Source: Actinomyces sp. ZJ308
Lineage (GTDB): Bacteria; Actinomycetota; Actinomycetes; Actinomycetales; Actinomycetaceae
Assembly: GCF_011752065.1 (NCBI RefSeq)
Contig: NZ_JAAIJY010000008.1
Location: 1-64,000, forward strand
DNA length: 64,000 nt
Reading direction: 5' to 3'
Part shown: positions 27,530-37,085 of the stretch, in pieces
Position numbering within the stretch: the first letter of the stretch is position 1
Layout of the letters: each line of letters opens with the position of its first letter
The notes under the pieces: generated by a model
Told to the model about the DNA's origin: nothing
The model's input: only the letters and a program-made list of their open reading frames with translations
The model's database searches: none
Program-made: the position numbers and the translations under genes

Positions 27530-27719
27530 AGGTTCGTGCCCGGGCTCCCGACGGATCCGGCCGGCGACCGGACGGAGACGGGGACGGACTCCAACGGTTT
27601 CTGATCAGGTACGGATGGACGGACGGGCTGGCGCGCATCCCGCAGGCGGCCGGCGGGCCACCGATGGGCGCGAGAGCGAGGGAACCCCAACGCCGTAAAT
27701 ACTACGGAATAGTACGCCG

Positions 27720-27791
27720 CTCCGCCCCCAGGATTCGAACCCGGGCCTCAAGGCTCCAAAGGCCTGCGTGCTGCCGCTACACCAGGGCGGA
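27720..27791 (-). tRNA. tRNA-Gln (anticodon TTG)
   Basis: The cloverleaf reads on the minus strand: 7-bp acceptor stem TCCGCCC/GGGCGGA, D arm with GTGTAGCGGCAGCAC, anticodon loop CTTTGGA (TTG), T arm GGGTTCGAATCC, discriminator G73 as expected for tRNA-Gln. CCA is not encoded. It lies between glmU and the divergent acyltransferase gene. Confidence 0.95.
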
Positions 27792-27993
27792 AAGGTGCAT
27801 CCCGGCCCCGGCCGGGCGGCCAGGGGCGTGACGCCGGGACAGTCTCTCACGTCCTGGCGGCCCTCGGCACCTTCGACGCCGCCCGGCTCAGCCGGCCTCA
27901 GTTCAAGCCGGCTCCCGCATCGGCGGGCGGGCGGACCGATGCCACACTCGCAGGACTTCGCGGTCGGCCGGGCCGACAGGGCAGGATGGGCCC

Positions 27994-29220
27994 ATGTCCA
28001 GTTCCCCCGCCTCTCCCCCTCCCTCCTCACCGTCCTCTCGCAGGCCGGCGGTGCGGCTCGTCGAGCTCGACGGGCTGCGCGGGCTGGCCGCCGTCGTCGT
28101 GCTCATCCACCACGTCCTGGAGACCGTGCCGGCCCTGGCGGAGGTCGGTGCCCGCCCCGGCGTCGTGCCCGCCGGGACCTTCAACCGGATCCTGACCCAG
28201 AGCCCGCTCCACCTGCTGTGGGCCGGTCACGAGGCCGTCCTCATCTTCTTCGTCCTGTCCGGCGTGGCCCTGACCTACCCGGTGGCCCGCCGCCACGCCC
28301 AGGGACGGCGCTTTGACTGGGTCGACTACGCCCCCCGGCGCTTCGTGCGCCTGTGGCTGCCGGCGGCGGCCTCCACCACCTTCGCGGTCATCGCGATGCT
28401 GCTCATCCCGCGCTCGACCAATCCGGTGCTGGGGCACTGGATGACCGTCACCCACCCCACGGGACTGGGCGCGCGGCAGATGCTCATGGAGTACCTGCTC
28501 ATCCCCAAGCACGCCTACCGCAACACGGTCCTGTGGTCGCTGCACGCCGAGGCGATCTTCTCCTTCGTGCTGCCCCTGATGATCCTCGGGGTGGCCCTGT
28601 GCGCCCGGTGGCGTATCTCCTGGCTGCCGGTGGCGGCCGCCCTGGCCGTCCCGGTCATCACCGCCAGTCCCGGCTCGGGCAGCTACCTGCCGGTGTTCAC
28701 CGTCGGCGCGGTCATGGGCTGGGCCTGGGGCCATGACCCCGCCCCCGTCCCGGAGCGCCCCCGCCCCTGGGCGACGGCGCAGGCCCTGGTCTGCCTGGTG
28801 CTCATCACCCTGGCCTGGTGGCCGGGGATGGAGAGCCACACGGCCCAACGCGTCGCCAACGCGGTCACCCTGGCGGCGGCCGCCTACCTGGTCCACCTCG
28901 TGGTGCGCGCCGGGGCGCTGCGCGGCCTGCTGCGCTCGCGCACGGTGCAGTACCTGGGGCTCATGTCCTTCTCCCTCTACCTGGTGCACGAGCCGGTCGT
29001 GGTCTCCCTGCGGCTGCTGACGCAGTCGATCTCACCGTGGTGGCTGCTCATTCTGGCCCCGCTGGTCTCGGCGCCACTGACCTGGCTCTTCCAGCGCTAC
29101 ATCGAGGCTCCCAGCCACCGGCTGGCGCGTCGGACCGGCGCCCTGGCCTCGGCGCGCTTCACGCAGTGGTCCGAGCGTCGTCGGGCCGGCCGCCGGGTCA
29201 GCCGAGCCGGTGGGGTGTGA
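27994..29220 (+). CDS. Acyltransferase family 3 (OafA/YrhL-like)
   Basis: Polytopic membrane acyltransferase, 408 aa, with about ten hydrophobic segments. The N-terminal signature RLVELDGLRGLAAVVVLIHHV carries the conserved His. It is followed by a second region (LWAGHEAVLIFFVLSGVAL) and the C-terminal SFSLYLVHEPVVVSLRLL segment. Family members transfer acetyl or other acyl groups onto cell-surface sugars. Placed in the polysaccharide region, it probably O-acylates the polymer. A TetR gene begins 5 nt after its stop. Confidence 0.88.
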   Translation: MSSSPASPPPSSPSSRRPAVRLVELDGLRGLAAVVVLIHHVLETVPALAEVGARPGVVPAGTFNRILTQSPLHLLWAGHEAVLIFFVLSGVALTYPVARRHAQGRRFDWVDYAPRRFVRLWLPAAASTTFAVIAMLLIPRSTNPVLGHWMTVTHPTGLGARQMLMEYLLIPKHAYRNTVLWSLHAEAIFSFVLPLMILGVALCARWRISWLPVAAALAVPVITASPGSGSYLPVFTVGAVMGWAWGHDPAPVPERPRPWATAQALVCLVLITLAWWPGMESHTAQRVANAVTLAAAAYLVHLVVRAGALRGLLRSRTVQYLGLMSFSLYLVHEPVVVSLRLLTQSISPWWLLILAPLVSAPLTWLFQRYIEAPSHRLARRTGALASARFTQWSERRRAGRRVSRAGGV

Positions 29221-29224
29221 CGCC

Positions 29225-30016
<792 letters not shown>

Positions 30017-30196
30017 CGAGAAGCGCCCAGAGCCTCCCAGAGGCTTTCAGGGCCTCTCGGTACTGACCGCCGCCGGCCGCCGCCGTCACGCCGAGCATCC
30101 GAGCCGAACGATCCGCCGTCAGGTTCATCACTCCCCGGCCGGTCGGCCGATCCGCAAGCGCGGGCAATCCGCTCGCATCGAGCCCTAGCGGGTGCT

Positions 30197-30230
30197 GAGA
30201 AGTGCCCGGGAACGGGGTGATTCACTTCTC
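30197..30230. repeat. Inverted repeat upstream of the second Wzz-like gene
   Basis: A perfect 8-bp inverted repeat GAGAAGTG/CACTTCTC with an 18-nt spacer lies about 66 nt upstream of the start of the gene at 30296, immediately before its candidate promoter. It may be the end of the TetR transcript or an operator. Confidence 0.35.
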
Positions 30231-30236
30231 GCGCCC

Positions 30237-30265
30237 GGTTCACGTCCTGGTGGGCGCGCTATTCT
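30237..30265 (+). promoter_or_regulatory. Candidate promoter of the second Wzz-like gene
   Basis: A GGTTCA -35-like element (30237-30242), 17-nt spacer and TATTCT -10 (30260-30265) lie 31 nt before the ATG at 30296. Hexamer evidence only. Confidence 0.45.
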
Positions 30266-30295
30266 GTTGCTCCCGCAATCACCGAAACGGAACCC

Positions 30296-30955
30296 ATGGA
30301 CCCGGAAACCCTCATCATCGCGCTGCGCAAGAACGCAGTCCTTGTGGTCATGCACGTTGTGCTGGGCACCATCATCGGCCTTGTCTTCGGCCTGCTGACG
30401 CCCGCGCAGTACACCTCCACTGCCAACGCGAACCTGGGGGTGGAGAACAGTGAGTCCAACCCCACCAACACCTTCAACTACCTGACCTCCATCATGCCGA
30501 CGCTGGTGGAGATCGGGACCTCGGAGAGCACCTTCGCGGAGGTCTCCAGGACCACGGGGATCAGTCAGCAGGAGCTGCGCAAGTCCGTTTCGGTGACGAG
30601 CAAGACCGGCACGACGCTGGTCGAGATCCGGGCCACCAGCACCGACCCCGAGCGCGCTCACAGGATCGCCGAGGCCGAGCTGACCGCGCTGGACAAAGTG
30701 GCCCGTGACCTGTCCAACTCCGGGCAGCCGGGGAACACGACCGCCACTCTCAAGGCGGTCGACTCCCCCACGACTCCCACCTCGCCCTCGAGCCTGTCGG
30801 CCGTCTCCACCGCGCTCATCGGAGCCGCCATCGGCCTGGCCGCCGGCGCCGTCATGGCCATCCTGCTGTACTTCCTGAGCCAGAAGAATCCCCAGGACAA
30901 GGTCGAGGACCCGCTGCTCATCATCGGGCGCCGTCGTTCCCGGGAAGACTCCTGA
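30296..30955 (+). CDS. Wzz/YveK-like chain-length determinant (short form)
   Basis: Polysaccharide co-polymerase-like protein, 219 aa. TM1 about 14-35 (VLVVMHVVLGTIIGLVFGLL), external domain with FAEVSRTTGISQQELRKSVSV and VEIRATSTDPERAHRIAEAEL, a Pro-containing stretch before TM2 about 165-190, and a short basic tail (GRRRSRED). It corresponds to the N-terminal part of the protein at 20522 without the long tail. It is followed 7 nt later by a Wzy-like gene, making a second Wzz/Wzy pair. Confidence 0.82.
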   Translation: MDPETLIIALRKNAVLVVMHVVLGTIIGLVFGLLTPAQYTSTANANLGVENSESNPTNTFNYLTSIMPTLVEIGTSESTFAEVSRTTGISQQELRKSVSVTSKTGTTLVEIRATSTDPERAHRIAEAELTALDKVARDLSNSGQPGNTTATLKAVDSPTTPTSPSSLSAVSTALIGAAIGLAAGAVMAILLYFLSQKNPQDKVEDPLLIIGRRRSREDS

Positions 30956-30962
30956 CCGGCCG

Positions 30963-32320
30963 TGGCCCAGTCCTGGTCGCCGGCCGCATCTCCAGACGGC
31001 TCGCAGACGCCGTCCGAGGCCGGTCTCGAGCCCAGTGTCCGGCGACGGCGGCTGGAGACGGCGATCGCCGTCGTCCTCCTCGTCTGCGTGGGGGTGCGCC
31101 GCGAGCTGGCCGCCGCACTGAGCGTCGGCGACTGCGTCGCCCTGGTCTCGATCCCCATCACCTGGACGGCCGTGCGCAACGCGCGCCGGTTCTCCCTGCT
31201 GCTCGTGCTGTCCATCCTGGCGGCGGGCACGGCCTACATCATGTCCCTGCTGGCCGAGAGCAGCTTCGTCGTGGAGGCCTGGGCCCGCCGCGCCACCACT
31301 CTGAGCCTGCTGGCGGTGCCGTGCGCGGTGGCCGTCTTCGTGTGGGGGGCGCGCCGACTGGGAACGAGGCGTGCGGCCCTGGCGGTCGGCTTCGGCATGT
31401 TCCTGGACTCGCTGCCGCTGATTCAGACCAACCCCAACCCGTGGAAGTTCGGGATCGGTGCGGCGGTGTCGATCATGGTCCTCAGTCTCGTGGCCAACCG
31501 ACGTCGACTGCTGCAGATCATCGCCCTGCTGGGGCTCAGCGGCGCCTTCCTCGTCTCCGACTCCCGCTCCACCCTGGCCTTCCTGGCCATCATCCTGGGC
31601 ACGGTCATCTGGCAGGCCCTGGCGTCCTGGGCGCGGTGGCACGTGCCCACCCCGAGGCGTCTGGCCGTCTCGCAGATCATCGTGCTGGCGGTCGTGGGGG
31701 TGACGGCGATGGCCGGGGTCGTCGCGGCCTCGGAGTCCGGGACCCTGGGCGAGGACGCCCAGAACCGGACCATCGCCCAGTCGTCGAGCTCCTCGGGCCT
31801 GCTGCTGTCCGCCCGCCCCGAGCTGGGCGCCTCCTGGGCCCTGTTCCGCAACCGCCCCTGGGGGTACGGCGCCGGCGTCAAGCCCCGCTTCGAGGACCTG
31901 TGGGTGGCCAAGCGAGGCATGGCGGCCCTGGGCTACGACCCGGAGAACGGCTACGTCGAGAACTTCATGTTCGGCGGCCGCATCGAGCTGCACTCGGGGG
32001 TCATGGACATGTGGGCGGCCGCGTCGATCCCGGGGGCGCTCCTGCTGCTGCTCATCGCCGGGATGGCGCTGGCGGCGATGATGCGCGACCTGGGCAGGCT
32101 CAGGGCCACGCCCTGGCTGTTCTTCGCGGCGCTGACCGTGGTGCAGAACGTGTTCGTCGGGCCGTGGACGGTGCTGCCCGCCTACCTGCCGATCGTGCTG
32201 GGAGCCGCCGTGCTGCAACCGGCCCTGCGCGACGCCGTCCAGCTGGGCGCCGACGACGAACCGGCTGAACTCGGCCGGGGACATTCTGCGCGTACGGGGA
32301 CAGAATTTCTGTCCCCGTAG
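30963..32320 (+). CDS. O-antigen ligase / Wzy-like polymerase, second copy
   Basis: About 452-aa polytopic membrane protein with about ten hydrophobic segments. Wzy_C-like core: FLVSDSRSTLAFLAIILG, then a large external loop with NRPWGYGAGVKPRFEDLW and NGYVENFMFGGRIELHSGVMDMW. The GTG lies 7 nt after the Wzz-like stop, so the pair is probably one operon. The last codons lie inside a perfect 27-nt palindrome that includes the stop. Likely polymerase or ligase for a surface glycan; substrate unknown. Confidence 0.78.
32293..32319. terminator. Perfect palindrome at the 3' end of the Wzy-like gene
   Basis: TACGGGGACAGAA and its exact complement flank a single central T. The palindrome includes the last codons and part of the stop codon of the plus-strand gene, and is followed by a convergent glycosyltransferase gene (stop 32351). 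Probable bidirectional terminator, or a small mobile-type palindrome. Confidence 0.55.
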
Positions 32321-32350
32321 GCGTCGATGGCACCCGCCCGCGAGTAGGCC

Positions 32351-33358
32351 TCAGTGATCGTACTCGCGGTGGACGCCGCCGCCGGTGCTGGCGGCCAGGA
32401 TGCCGCGGCCACGGGCCAGCAGCCGTGCGCCCTTGGCGGCGTGCCGCGGACTGCCGATCAGCGTGCCGCCGGCCGTCCGCAGGCCGCCCACGACGATCCG
32501 CACCAAACCACCCGCCGCGGCCCGGGCCCGAATGGCCGGCTGAGCGCCGCCGCCGGCCAGGGCCAGCTCGACGCGCACCGAGGTGGCGGCATGGGAACGC
32601 TGGCGGCGCAGGATCCAGGGGTGGGTGAGCCGCGACGCCGGGACGTGGTCGCGCACGCGCGCCTCGTCGCACCAGCGAATGACGCCCCCGGCCGCGGTCA
32701 GCCGGCGGGTGAAGAGCGTGTCCTCTCCCCCGGTGGCGCCGAAGGCCTCGTCGAAGCGCAGCCCCGCCTCTCGCACGAAGCCCAGGTCCAGCAGCAGGCA
32801 GTTGGACGCGGCCACCGGGCGGACCGTCCCGGTGGGCCAGGTCCTGCGCACGAAGAACTCCCCCTGTCGCACCCACTGATCCGGCTCGACCTCGTAGACC
32901 GGGATGACGGGGCCGGCCACCGCCTGGCAGCCGGTCGAGGCCCACAGCCCCACGAGGGCGGCGAGCCAGCCGGGCTCCGGGTCCTCGTCGTCGTCGATGA
33001 AGACGAGCAGGTCGCGCTCGGCGGTCTCATCGAGCGCGCGGTTGCGCACGGCCGCCACCCCGGGCCTCTCCTCGACGACGTAGCGCACGCTCACCGCCCC
33101 GGGCTCCACCGGCTCGTCCGGCGAGCTGCGCACCGGCACCCCGGCATCGGCGGCCGCCGCGAGGGCCGCCTCGCGCCCGGATCCCTGCGCGTCATTGTCG
33201 ATGACGAGGACCTCGACGTCGGAGACGATCCCGCCTCCGTTCTCCTGGCCGGCCTGCTCAGTGGCCTGCTCAGTGGCTTGCGTCAGGACCCCGCCGACGG
33301 CCCGCGCGAGGTCCTCGGGGCGCCGGAAGGTGGGGATGGCGATCGTCAGCCGGCTCAT
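32351..33358 (-). CDS. Glycosyltransferase family 2
   Basis: GT-A fold inverting glycosyltransferase, 335 aa. N-terminus LTIAIPTFRRPEDLARAV, LVIDNDA, VRNRALDETAERDLLVFIDDDEDPEPGW (metal-binding DDD), then FRLGGEDTLFTRRLT-type region (FGATGGEDTLFTRRL) with the catalytic acid pattern. A short TEQA repeat lies in the loop near residue 30. It overlaps the upstream, homologous glycosyltransferase as ATGA. Sugar donor and acceptor unknown. Confidence 0.88.
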   Translation of the reverse strand: MSRLTIAIPTFRRPEDLARAVGGVLTQATEQATEQAGQENGGGIVSDVEVLVIDNDAQGSGREAALAAAADAGVPVRSSPDEPVEPGAVSVRYVVEERPGVAAVRNRALDETAERDLLVFIDDDEDPEPGWLAALVGLWASTGCQAVAGPVIPVYEVEPDQWVRQGEFFVRRTWPTGTVRPVAASNCLLLDLGFVREAGLRFDEAFGATGGEDTLFTRRLTAAGGVIRWCDEARVRDHVPASRLTHPWILRRQRSHAATSVRVELALAGGGAQPAIRARAAAGGLVRIVVGGLRTAGGTLIGSPRHAAKGARLLARGRGILAASTGGGVHREYDH

Positions 33359-34440
33359 GCGTTCTTCCTTCCAGTGCGTCCCCGGCCCCGCCGGCTGCGG
33401 GGGCGGCCGTACTCGCGCACGTGACCGCCCAGCGCGCCTACGACCATGCCCAGGCCCCCGCGCGAGGAGACCTCGTAGCGGGCCTGGGCGGGCACGTCAC
33501 CGCGAGCGCGGGCCACGCCGCCACGTACCCCGTCGACGCCGGCCTTGGCCAGCCCCTTGGCGCCGTAGCCCAGGCGCAGCCTCAGACGCGCAGGTGTCCC
33601 GGACACGCCGCCTCCGGCGGGCCCGGCCGTATCGATGCGCACCCGGGCCCAGGACGAGCCCGAGCGCAGCGAGCGCTCCAGCACCCAGGCGCGGGTGGCA
33701 CGGGCCGCGGGCACGCGCTTGGTGACAACAGCCCCGGCCGCGAAGCGGATGACACCGCCGGCCCGGGTGAGCTGGCGGGTGAAGAGGGAGTCCTCCCCGC
33801 CGGTGAGTCCGTAGCGCGGATCGAAGCGCAGCCCCAGGCGCTCGACGACGCCCAGGTCCAGGAGCAGGTTGCCGGTGTCGGCGCTGCGCACCTGGGCGCC
33901 GTCGGCGGCGTCCCAGGAGTCGAAGGCGCCCGAGGCCGTCACCCATGCGGAGGGGTCCGTCTCGAAGGTCGGTGGGGTGGGGCCGGTGACTGCGGCGCAT
34001 CCTTGGGCGCGCCAGGTGCCCACCAGGGCGGAGAGCCAGCCCGGTGAGGGGATCTCGTCGTCGTCGATGAAGACGAGGGCGTCGGAGCCGTGGGCCTCGC
34101 TCAGGGCGCGGTTGCGTCCGGCCACGATGCCCGGCTCCGGCTCGTGGACGTAGACCAGCCCCGACGTCGCAGCCGAGCCGGCTGAGCCGGCCGAGCCGGC
34201 CGAATCAGCCCGGTCGGCCGCCCCCGGCTCGCCGGAGAGCTCCGGTGCCTCGCTCTCCAGGCCCGCCCGGGCGGCCTCGACGACGGCTCGTGCGCCGGCC
34301 CGCGGGTCGTTGTCCACGATGAGGACGCCCACCGTCGTCCCCGGCTTGGAGACGTCGTCGGCCTGGGCCAGCAGCTCGGGGATGACCTGCGCCAGGTACT
34401 CGTTGCGCCGGTAGGTGAGCATCGCGATGGTCAGGTGCAC
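33355..34440 (-). CDS. Glycosyltransferase family 2
   Basis: 361 aa, GTG start, paralogous to the gene it overlaps downstream. LTIAMLTYRRNEYLAQVIPELL, VLIVDNDPRAGA, VAGRNRALSEAHGSDALVFIDDDEIPSPGW (DDD motif), YGLTGGEDSLFTRQLTRAGG. A variable Ser-Ala-Gly repeat stretch at about residues 84-96 looks like microsatellite expansion. It is the first gene of a two-gene operon divergent from the glycosyltransferase at 34742. Confidence 0.88.
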   Translation of the reverse strand: MHLTIAMLTYRRNEYLAQVIPELLAQADDVSKPGTTVGVLIVDNDPRAGARAVVEAARAGLESEAPELSGEPGAADRADSAGSAGSAGSAATSGLVYVHEPEPGIVAGRNRALSEAHGSDALVFIDDDEIPSPGWLSALVGTWRAQGCAAVTGPTPPTFETDPSAWVTASGAFDSWDAADGAQVRSADTGNLLLDLGVVERLGLRFDPRYGLTGGEDSLFTRQLTRAGGVIRFAAGAVVTKRVPAARATRAWVLERSLRSGSSWARVRIDTAGPAGGGVSGTPARLRLRLGYGAKGLAKAGVDGVRGGVARARGDVPAQARYEVSSRGGLGMVVGALGGHVREYGRPRSRRGRGRTGRKNA

Positions 34441-34741
34441 GTCCAGCCCCGTCCTTCCTCCCGCCTGCCGGCGGCTCTCGGCGTGATATCAAGGTCTAAC
34501 GGTACTATCACGAACCGGGCGCGCCCCGCGGTCCGGCCCCCGCCCGACGACGTCGCCTCGCCGGCCCCGTCGGAGGTTCCACGCCCACCGCACGCACCCG
34601 CACACACCTCACCAACAGCTCACCGACACCCCTCAGACACCCTGCGCCCCCCTGCGACCACCCTGCGACCACTGCACTGAAGACCTCGGGAGTCGTTGCT
34701 TCGGCTCTCGACCCGCCCAGAACCCGGAAGGCCCCTGCTCC
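34441..34741. other. Divergent intergenic region between glycosyltransferase genes
   Basis: This 301-nt gap holds the promoters of the two divergent glycosyltransferase units. An AT-richer patch near 34485-34515 (GATATCAAGGTCTAACGGTACTATCACG) contains -10-like sequences. No gene is supported. Confidence 0.35.
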
Positions 34742-35812
34742 ATGACCGCCACCACCGATCCCGCCCAGCGCGCCGACGCCGCCGAAACCGCAGAGGCGGC
34801 CGCGTCCGAGACCGCGGGCGGACTGTCCGGCCGCGCGCTGCTGTCCCGCACGGCGGTGGTGGTCGTCAGCTACGACTCGGCGGCGCTGCTGGAGCGCACG
34901 CTGGCGCGCGTGGCCGAGGACTCCCCCGAGGCGCGCATCGTCGTCGTCGACAACTACTCCACGCCCGCCGCCCGCGCCGAGCTGGTGGAGCTGGCCTCCG
35001 CGCGCGGCTGGGAGGCGGTGCTGCCGGAGACGAACACGGGCTTCGGCGGCGGCATGAACCTGGGAGCGGCCCGGGCCCGCGAGCTCGGCGCCGAGCTGCT
35101 CGTCCTGCTCAACCCCGACGCCGTCATCGCCCGCGCCGACCTCATCCGCCTGGCGGCCCGGGCGCACGCGGACCGGCTCGCCCTGGTGGCGCCGGTGCTC
35201 AAGGACTCCAGCGGTCGCATCGTCTCCGACGGGGTCGTCGTGTGCCTGGCCGACGGCTCGATGCGCTCGCGCCGCTCACCACGGCCGATCCCCCCGGGCG
35301 GCACCCAGCCGTGGCTCTCGGGGGCCTGCCTGGCCCTGTCGACGGATCTCTTCGAGGCCGCGGGCGGCTTCGACGCCCGCTACTTCCTGTACTGGGAGGA
35401 TGTGGACTTCTCGGCCCGGGTACTGGCGGCCGGCGGCAGCCTGGACCTGGCGCGCGGCGCCGTCGCCGTCCACGATGAGGGCGGTACTCACTCCGAGTCG
35501 CAAGGACCCGACAGCGCTCCGGGCTCCGGGCAGGAGGACCGCGCCAAGTCGGACGTCTACTACTACTACAACGTGCGTAACCGGCTGCTGTACGCCGGCC
35601 TGCACCTGGACCGGTCCGTGCAGCGCCGGTGGGTGGCCACGGCCGGCCGGGCGGCCCGCGAGATCGTCCTGCGCGGCGGCAGGCGCCAGTTCCTGCGTAC
35701 CCGGCGCCCACTCGTCACGGCCGCGCAGGCCACCCGCGACGGCCTGAGGCTCCTGCGGGCCGCCCGTCGCGGTGAGCTGCCCGACGTCGACGAGCCCATC
35801 CTGCGCAGCTGA
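34742..35812 (+). CDS. Glycosyltransferase family 2 (rhamnosyltransferase-like)
   Basis: 356 aa. GT-A motifs: AVVVVSYDSAALLERTL, IVVVDNYSTP, ETNTGFGGGMNLGAAR, LLVLLNPDAVI (NPD in place of DxD), GACLALSTDLFEAAGGFDARYFLYWEDVDFSARV. The NTGFGGGMN and FLYWEDVD pattern is typical of the RfbN/WbbL-like rhamnosyltransferase group. Stands alone on the plus strand, ending in a hairpin shared with convergent ddh. Confidence 0.88.
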   Translation: MTATTDPAQRADAAETAEAAASETAGGLSGRALLSRTAVVVVSYDSAALLERTLARVAEDSPEARIVVVDNYSTPAARAELVELASARGWEAVLPETNTGFGGGMNLGAARARELGAELLVLLNPDAVIARADLIRLAARAHADRLALVAPVLKDSSGRIVSDGVVVCLADGSMRSRRSPRPIPPGGTQPWLSGACLALSTDLFEAAGGFDARYFLYWEDVDFSARVLAAGGSLDLARGAVAVHDEGGTHSESQGPDSAPGSGQEDRAKSDVYYYYNVRNRLLYAGLHLDRSVQRRWVATAGRAAREIVLRGGRRQFLRTRRPLVTAAQATRDGLRLLRAARRGELPDVDEPILRS

Positions 35813-35831
35813 TCCTGCCGGCGCGCCCTGT

Positions 35832-35859
35832 CGTCCCGCCGCGCGCCGGCGGCGGGACG
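35832..35859. terminator. Bidirectional terminator hairpin
   Basis: A 10-bp perfect stem CGTCCCGCCG/CGGCGGGACG with an 8-nt G/C loop lies between the convergent glycosyltransferase (stop 35812) and ddh (stop 35877) genes. No U tract. Confidence 0.6.
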
Positions 35860-35876
35860 CCCTGAGCGTCAGCGCC

Positions 35877-36848
35877 TCACAGGTAGTGGGCGCGCAGGTC
35901 CTCGGGGGTCTTGGCGGACAGGTCGGCGAGCGTCACGTCGAAGACGGTGCGCGCGCCGGACTCACCGCGAGCGGCCAGCCGCGTCACCGCGCGCCCCATG
36001 GCGGCCACGACCGAGCCGGTGAACTCCGGGTTGGAGCCGAGCTGCAGCTCGAAGCTCACGGTCTCGGCCACGCCGTCGGAGGTGTGCCCGCGGCGGATGA
36101 CGGAGCCGCCGTGCGGGATACCGGCGTGCTCGGCGGCCAGCTCCTCGGCGGTGATGAAGGTGACGGTCGTGTCGTAGTCGGCGAAGTAGTTGGGCATCTC
36201 CTTGATCTCCCGCTCGATGCGGGCCAGGTCGGCGCCATCCTCGGCCACCACGTAGCAGTCGCGCGTGTGCATGGAGCGGGTGGTCAGCTCGACGTCGTCG
36301 CCGGCCTTGACCGCGGCAACAGTCGCCTCCACCGGGCGGGTGTACTGCTTGGCGTCCACGACGCCGTCGATGCGACGCAGGGCGTCGGAGTGCCCCTGGG
36401 AGACGCCGGGCCCCCAGAACGTGGTGGTGGCGCCGTCGGGCAGAACGGTCTCACCCAGGACCCGCAGCATGGAGAACAGGCCCGGGTCCCAGCCGGTGGA
36501 GATGAGGGCGATGTGCCCCGAGGCCTTGGCGGCGGCGTCGACGGCGGCGAAGTGCTCGGGGATCCGGGCGTGGGTGTCGAAGGAGTCGACCGTGTTGAAC
36601 AGGGCCGCGACGGCCGGGGTCTGCTCGACCAGGTCGGTGGCGGAGCCTCCGCAGTTCAGGCAGACGTCGACCTTGTCGGCCCAGGCGGGCATGTCGTCCA
36701 CGTGGGCGACGGGGGCTCCCTGCGTGGTGACCGAGGCCGGGTCGCGCCGGGTGAAGACGACGACGAGCTCCATGTCCTCGTTCTTGGTGATGGCCTGCTC
36801 GGCGCCGCGGCCGAGGTTGCCGTATCCGTTGATCGCTACTCTGATCAT
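35877..36848 (-). CDS. ddh: meso-Diaminopimelate D-dehydrogenase
   Basis: NADPH-dependent enzyme forming meso-DAP from tetrahydrodipicolinate in one step for lysine and peptidoglycan, cytosolic, 323 aa, normal length. N-terminus IRVAINGYGNLGRGAEQAI is the dinucleotide-binding loop. VVFTRRDP, CGGSATDLVEQTP, STGWDPGLFSMLRV, GPGVSQGHSDALRRI and TRDCYVVAEDG are family signatures. AGGAGGGACC precedes the ATG. It is a single gene inside the surface-glycan region. Confidence 0.96.
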   Translation of the reverse strand: MIRVAINGYGNLGRGAEQAITKNEDMELVVVFTRRDPASVTTQGAPVAHVDDMPAWADKVDVCLNCGGSATDLVEQTPAVAALFNTVDSFDTHARIPEHFAAVDAAAKASGHIALISTGWDPGLFSMLRVLGETVLPDGATTTFWGPGVSQGHSDALRRIDGVVDAKQYTRPVEATVAAVKAGDDVELTTRSMHTRDCYVVAEDGADLARIEREIKEMPNYFADYDTTVTFITAEELAAEHAGIPHGGSVIRRGHTSDGVAETVSFELQLGSNPEFTGSVVAAMGRAVTRLAARGESGARTVFDVTLADLSAKTPEDLRAHYL

Positions 36849-36881
36849 GGTCCCTCCTGGTTGTGGTCTTGCTACAGGGCG

Positions 36882-36887
36882 ATCCTA
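36882..36887 (-). promoter_or_regulatory. Candidate -10 element of ddh
   Basis: TAGGAT reads on the minus strand about 34 nt upstream of the ddh start. No good -35 is seen; the -35 zone falls in one arm of the inverted repeat at 36897-36971. Confidence 0.35.
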
Positions 36888-36896
36888 GGGACGGGG

Positions 36897-36971
36897 CGTG
36901 TTGCCGCCGTGTGACGTACCGAGGAGTGGCGGGGTGTCGCGGGATGCGACCGAGTCCCGAGCGGCAACACG
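36897..36971. repeat. Long-spaced inverted repeat upstream of ddh
   Basis: Perfect 11-bp arms CGTGTTGCCGC (36897-36907) and GCGGCAACACG (36961-36971) are separated by 53 nt. The spacer contains a smaller hairpin GTCGC-GGGAT-GCGAC. It sits directly upstream of the candidate ddh -10 element. May be an operator or part of a structured element; function unknown. Confidence 0.5.
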
Positions 36972-37031
36972 CAGGTGCCCGGCCGGCTCCGGGCGTTGGC
37001 GGACGGGACGGGCGCGGCCCGCACCACAACG

Positions 37032-37070
37032 GGCCGGGCCGAGAAGAAGCAGGTTCTTCTCGGCCCGGCC
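37032..37070 (-). terminator. Terminator of propeller paralog 2
   Basis: A perfect 17-bp stem (GGCCGGGCCGAGAAGAA and complement) with a 5-nt loop lies 16 nt beyond the stop of the gene at 37086. Strong hairpin without U tract. Confidence 0.8.
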
Positions 37071-37085
37071 TGTTGCTGGCACCTG

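Noticed and set aside
27700-27714. Short hairpin TACTA-N5-TAGTA after tRNA-Gln
   Set aside because: Only a 5-bp A/T-rich stem without a U tract; not strong enough to name as a terminator.
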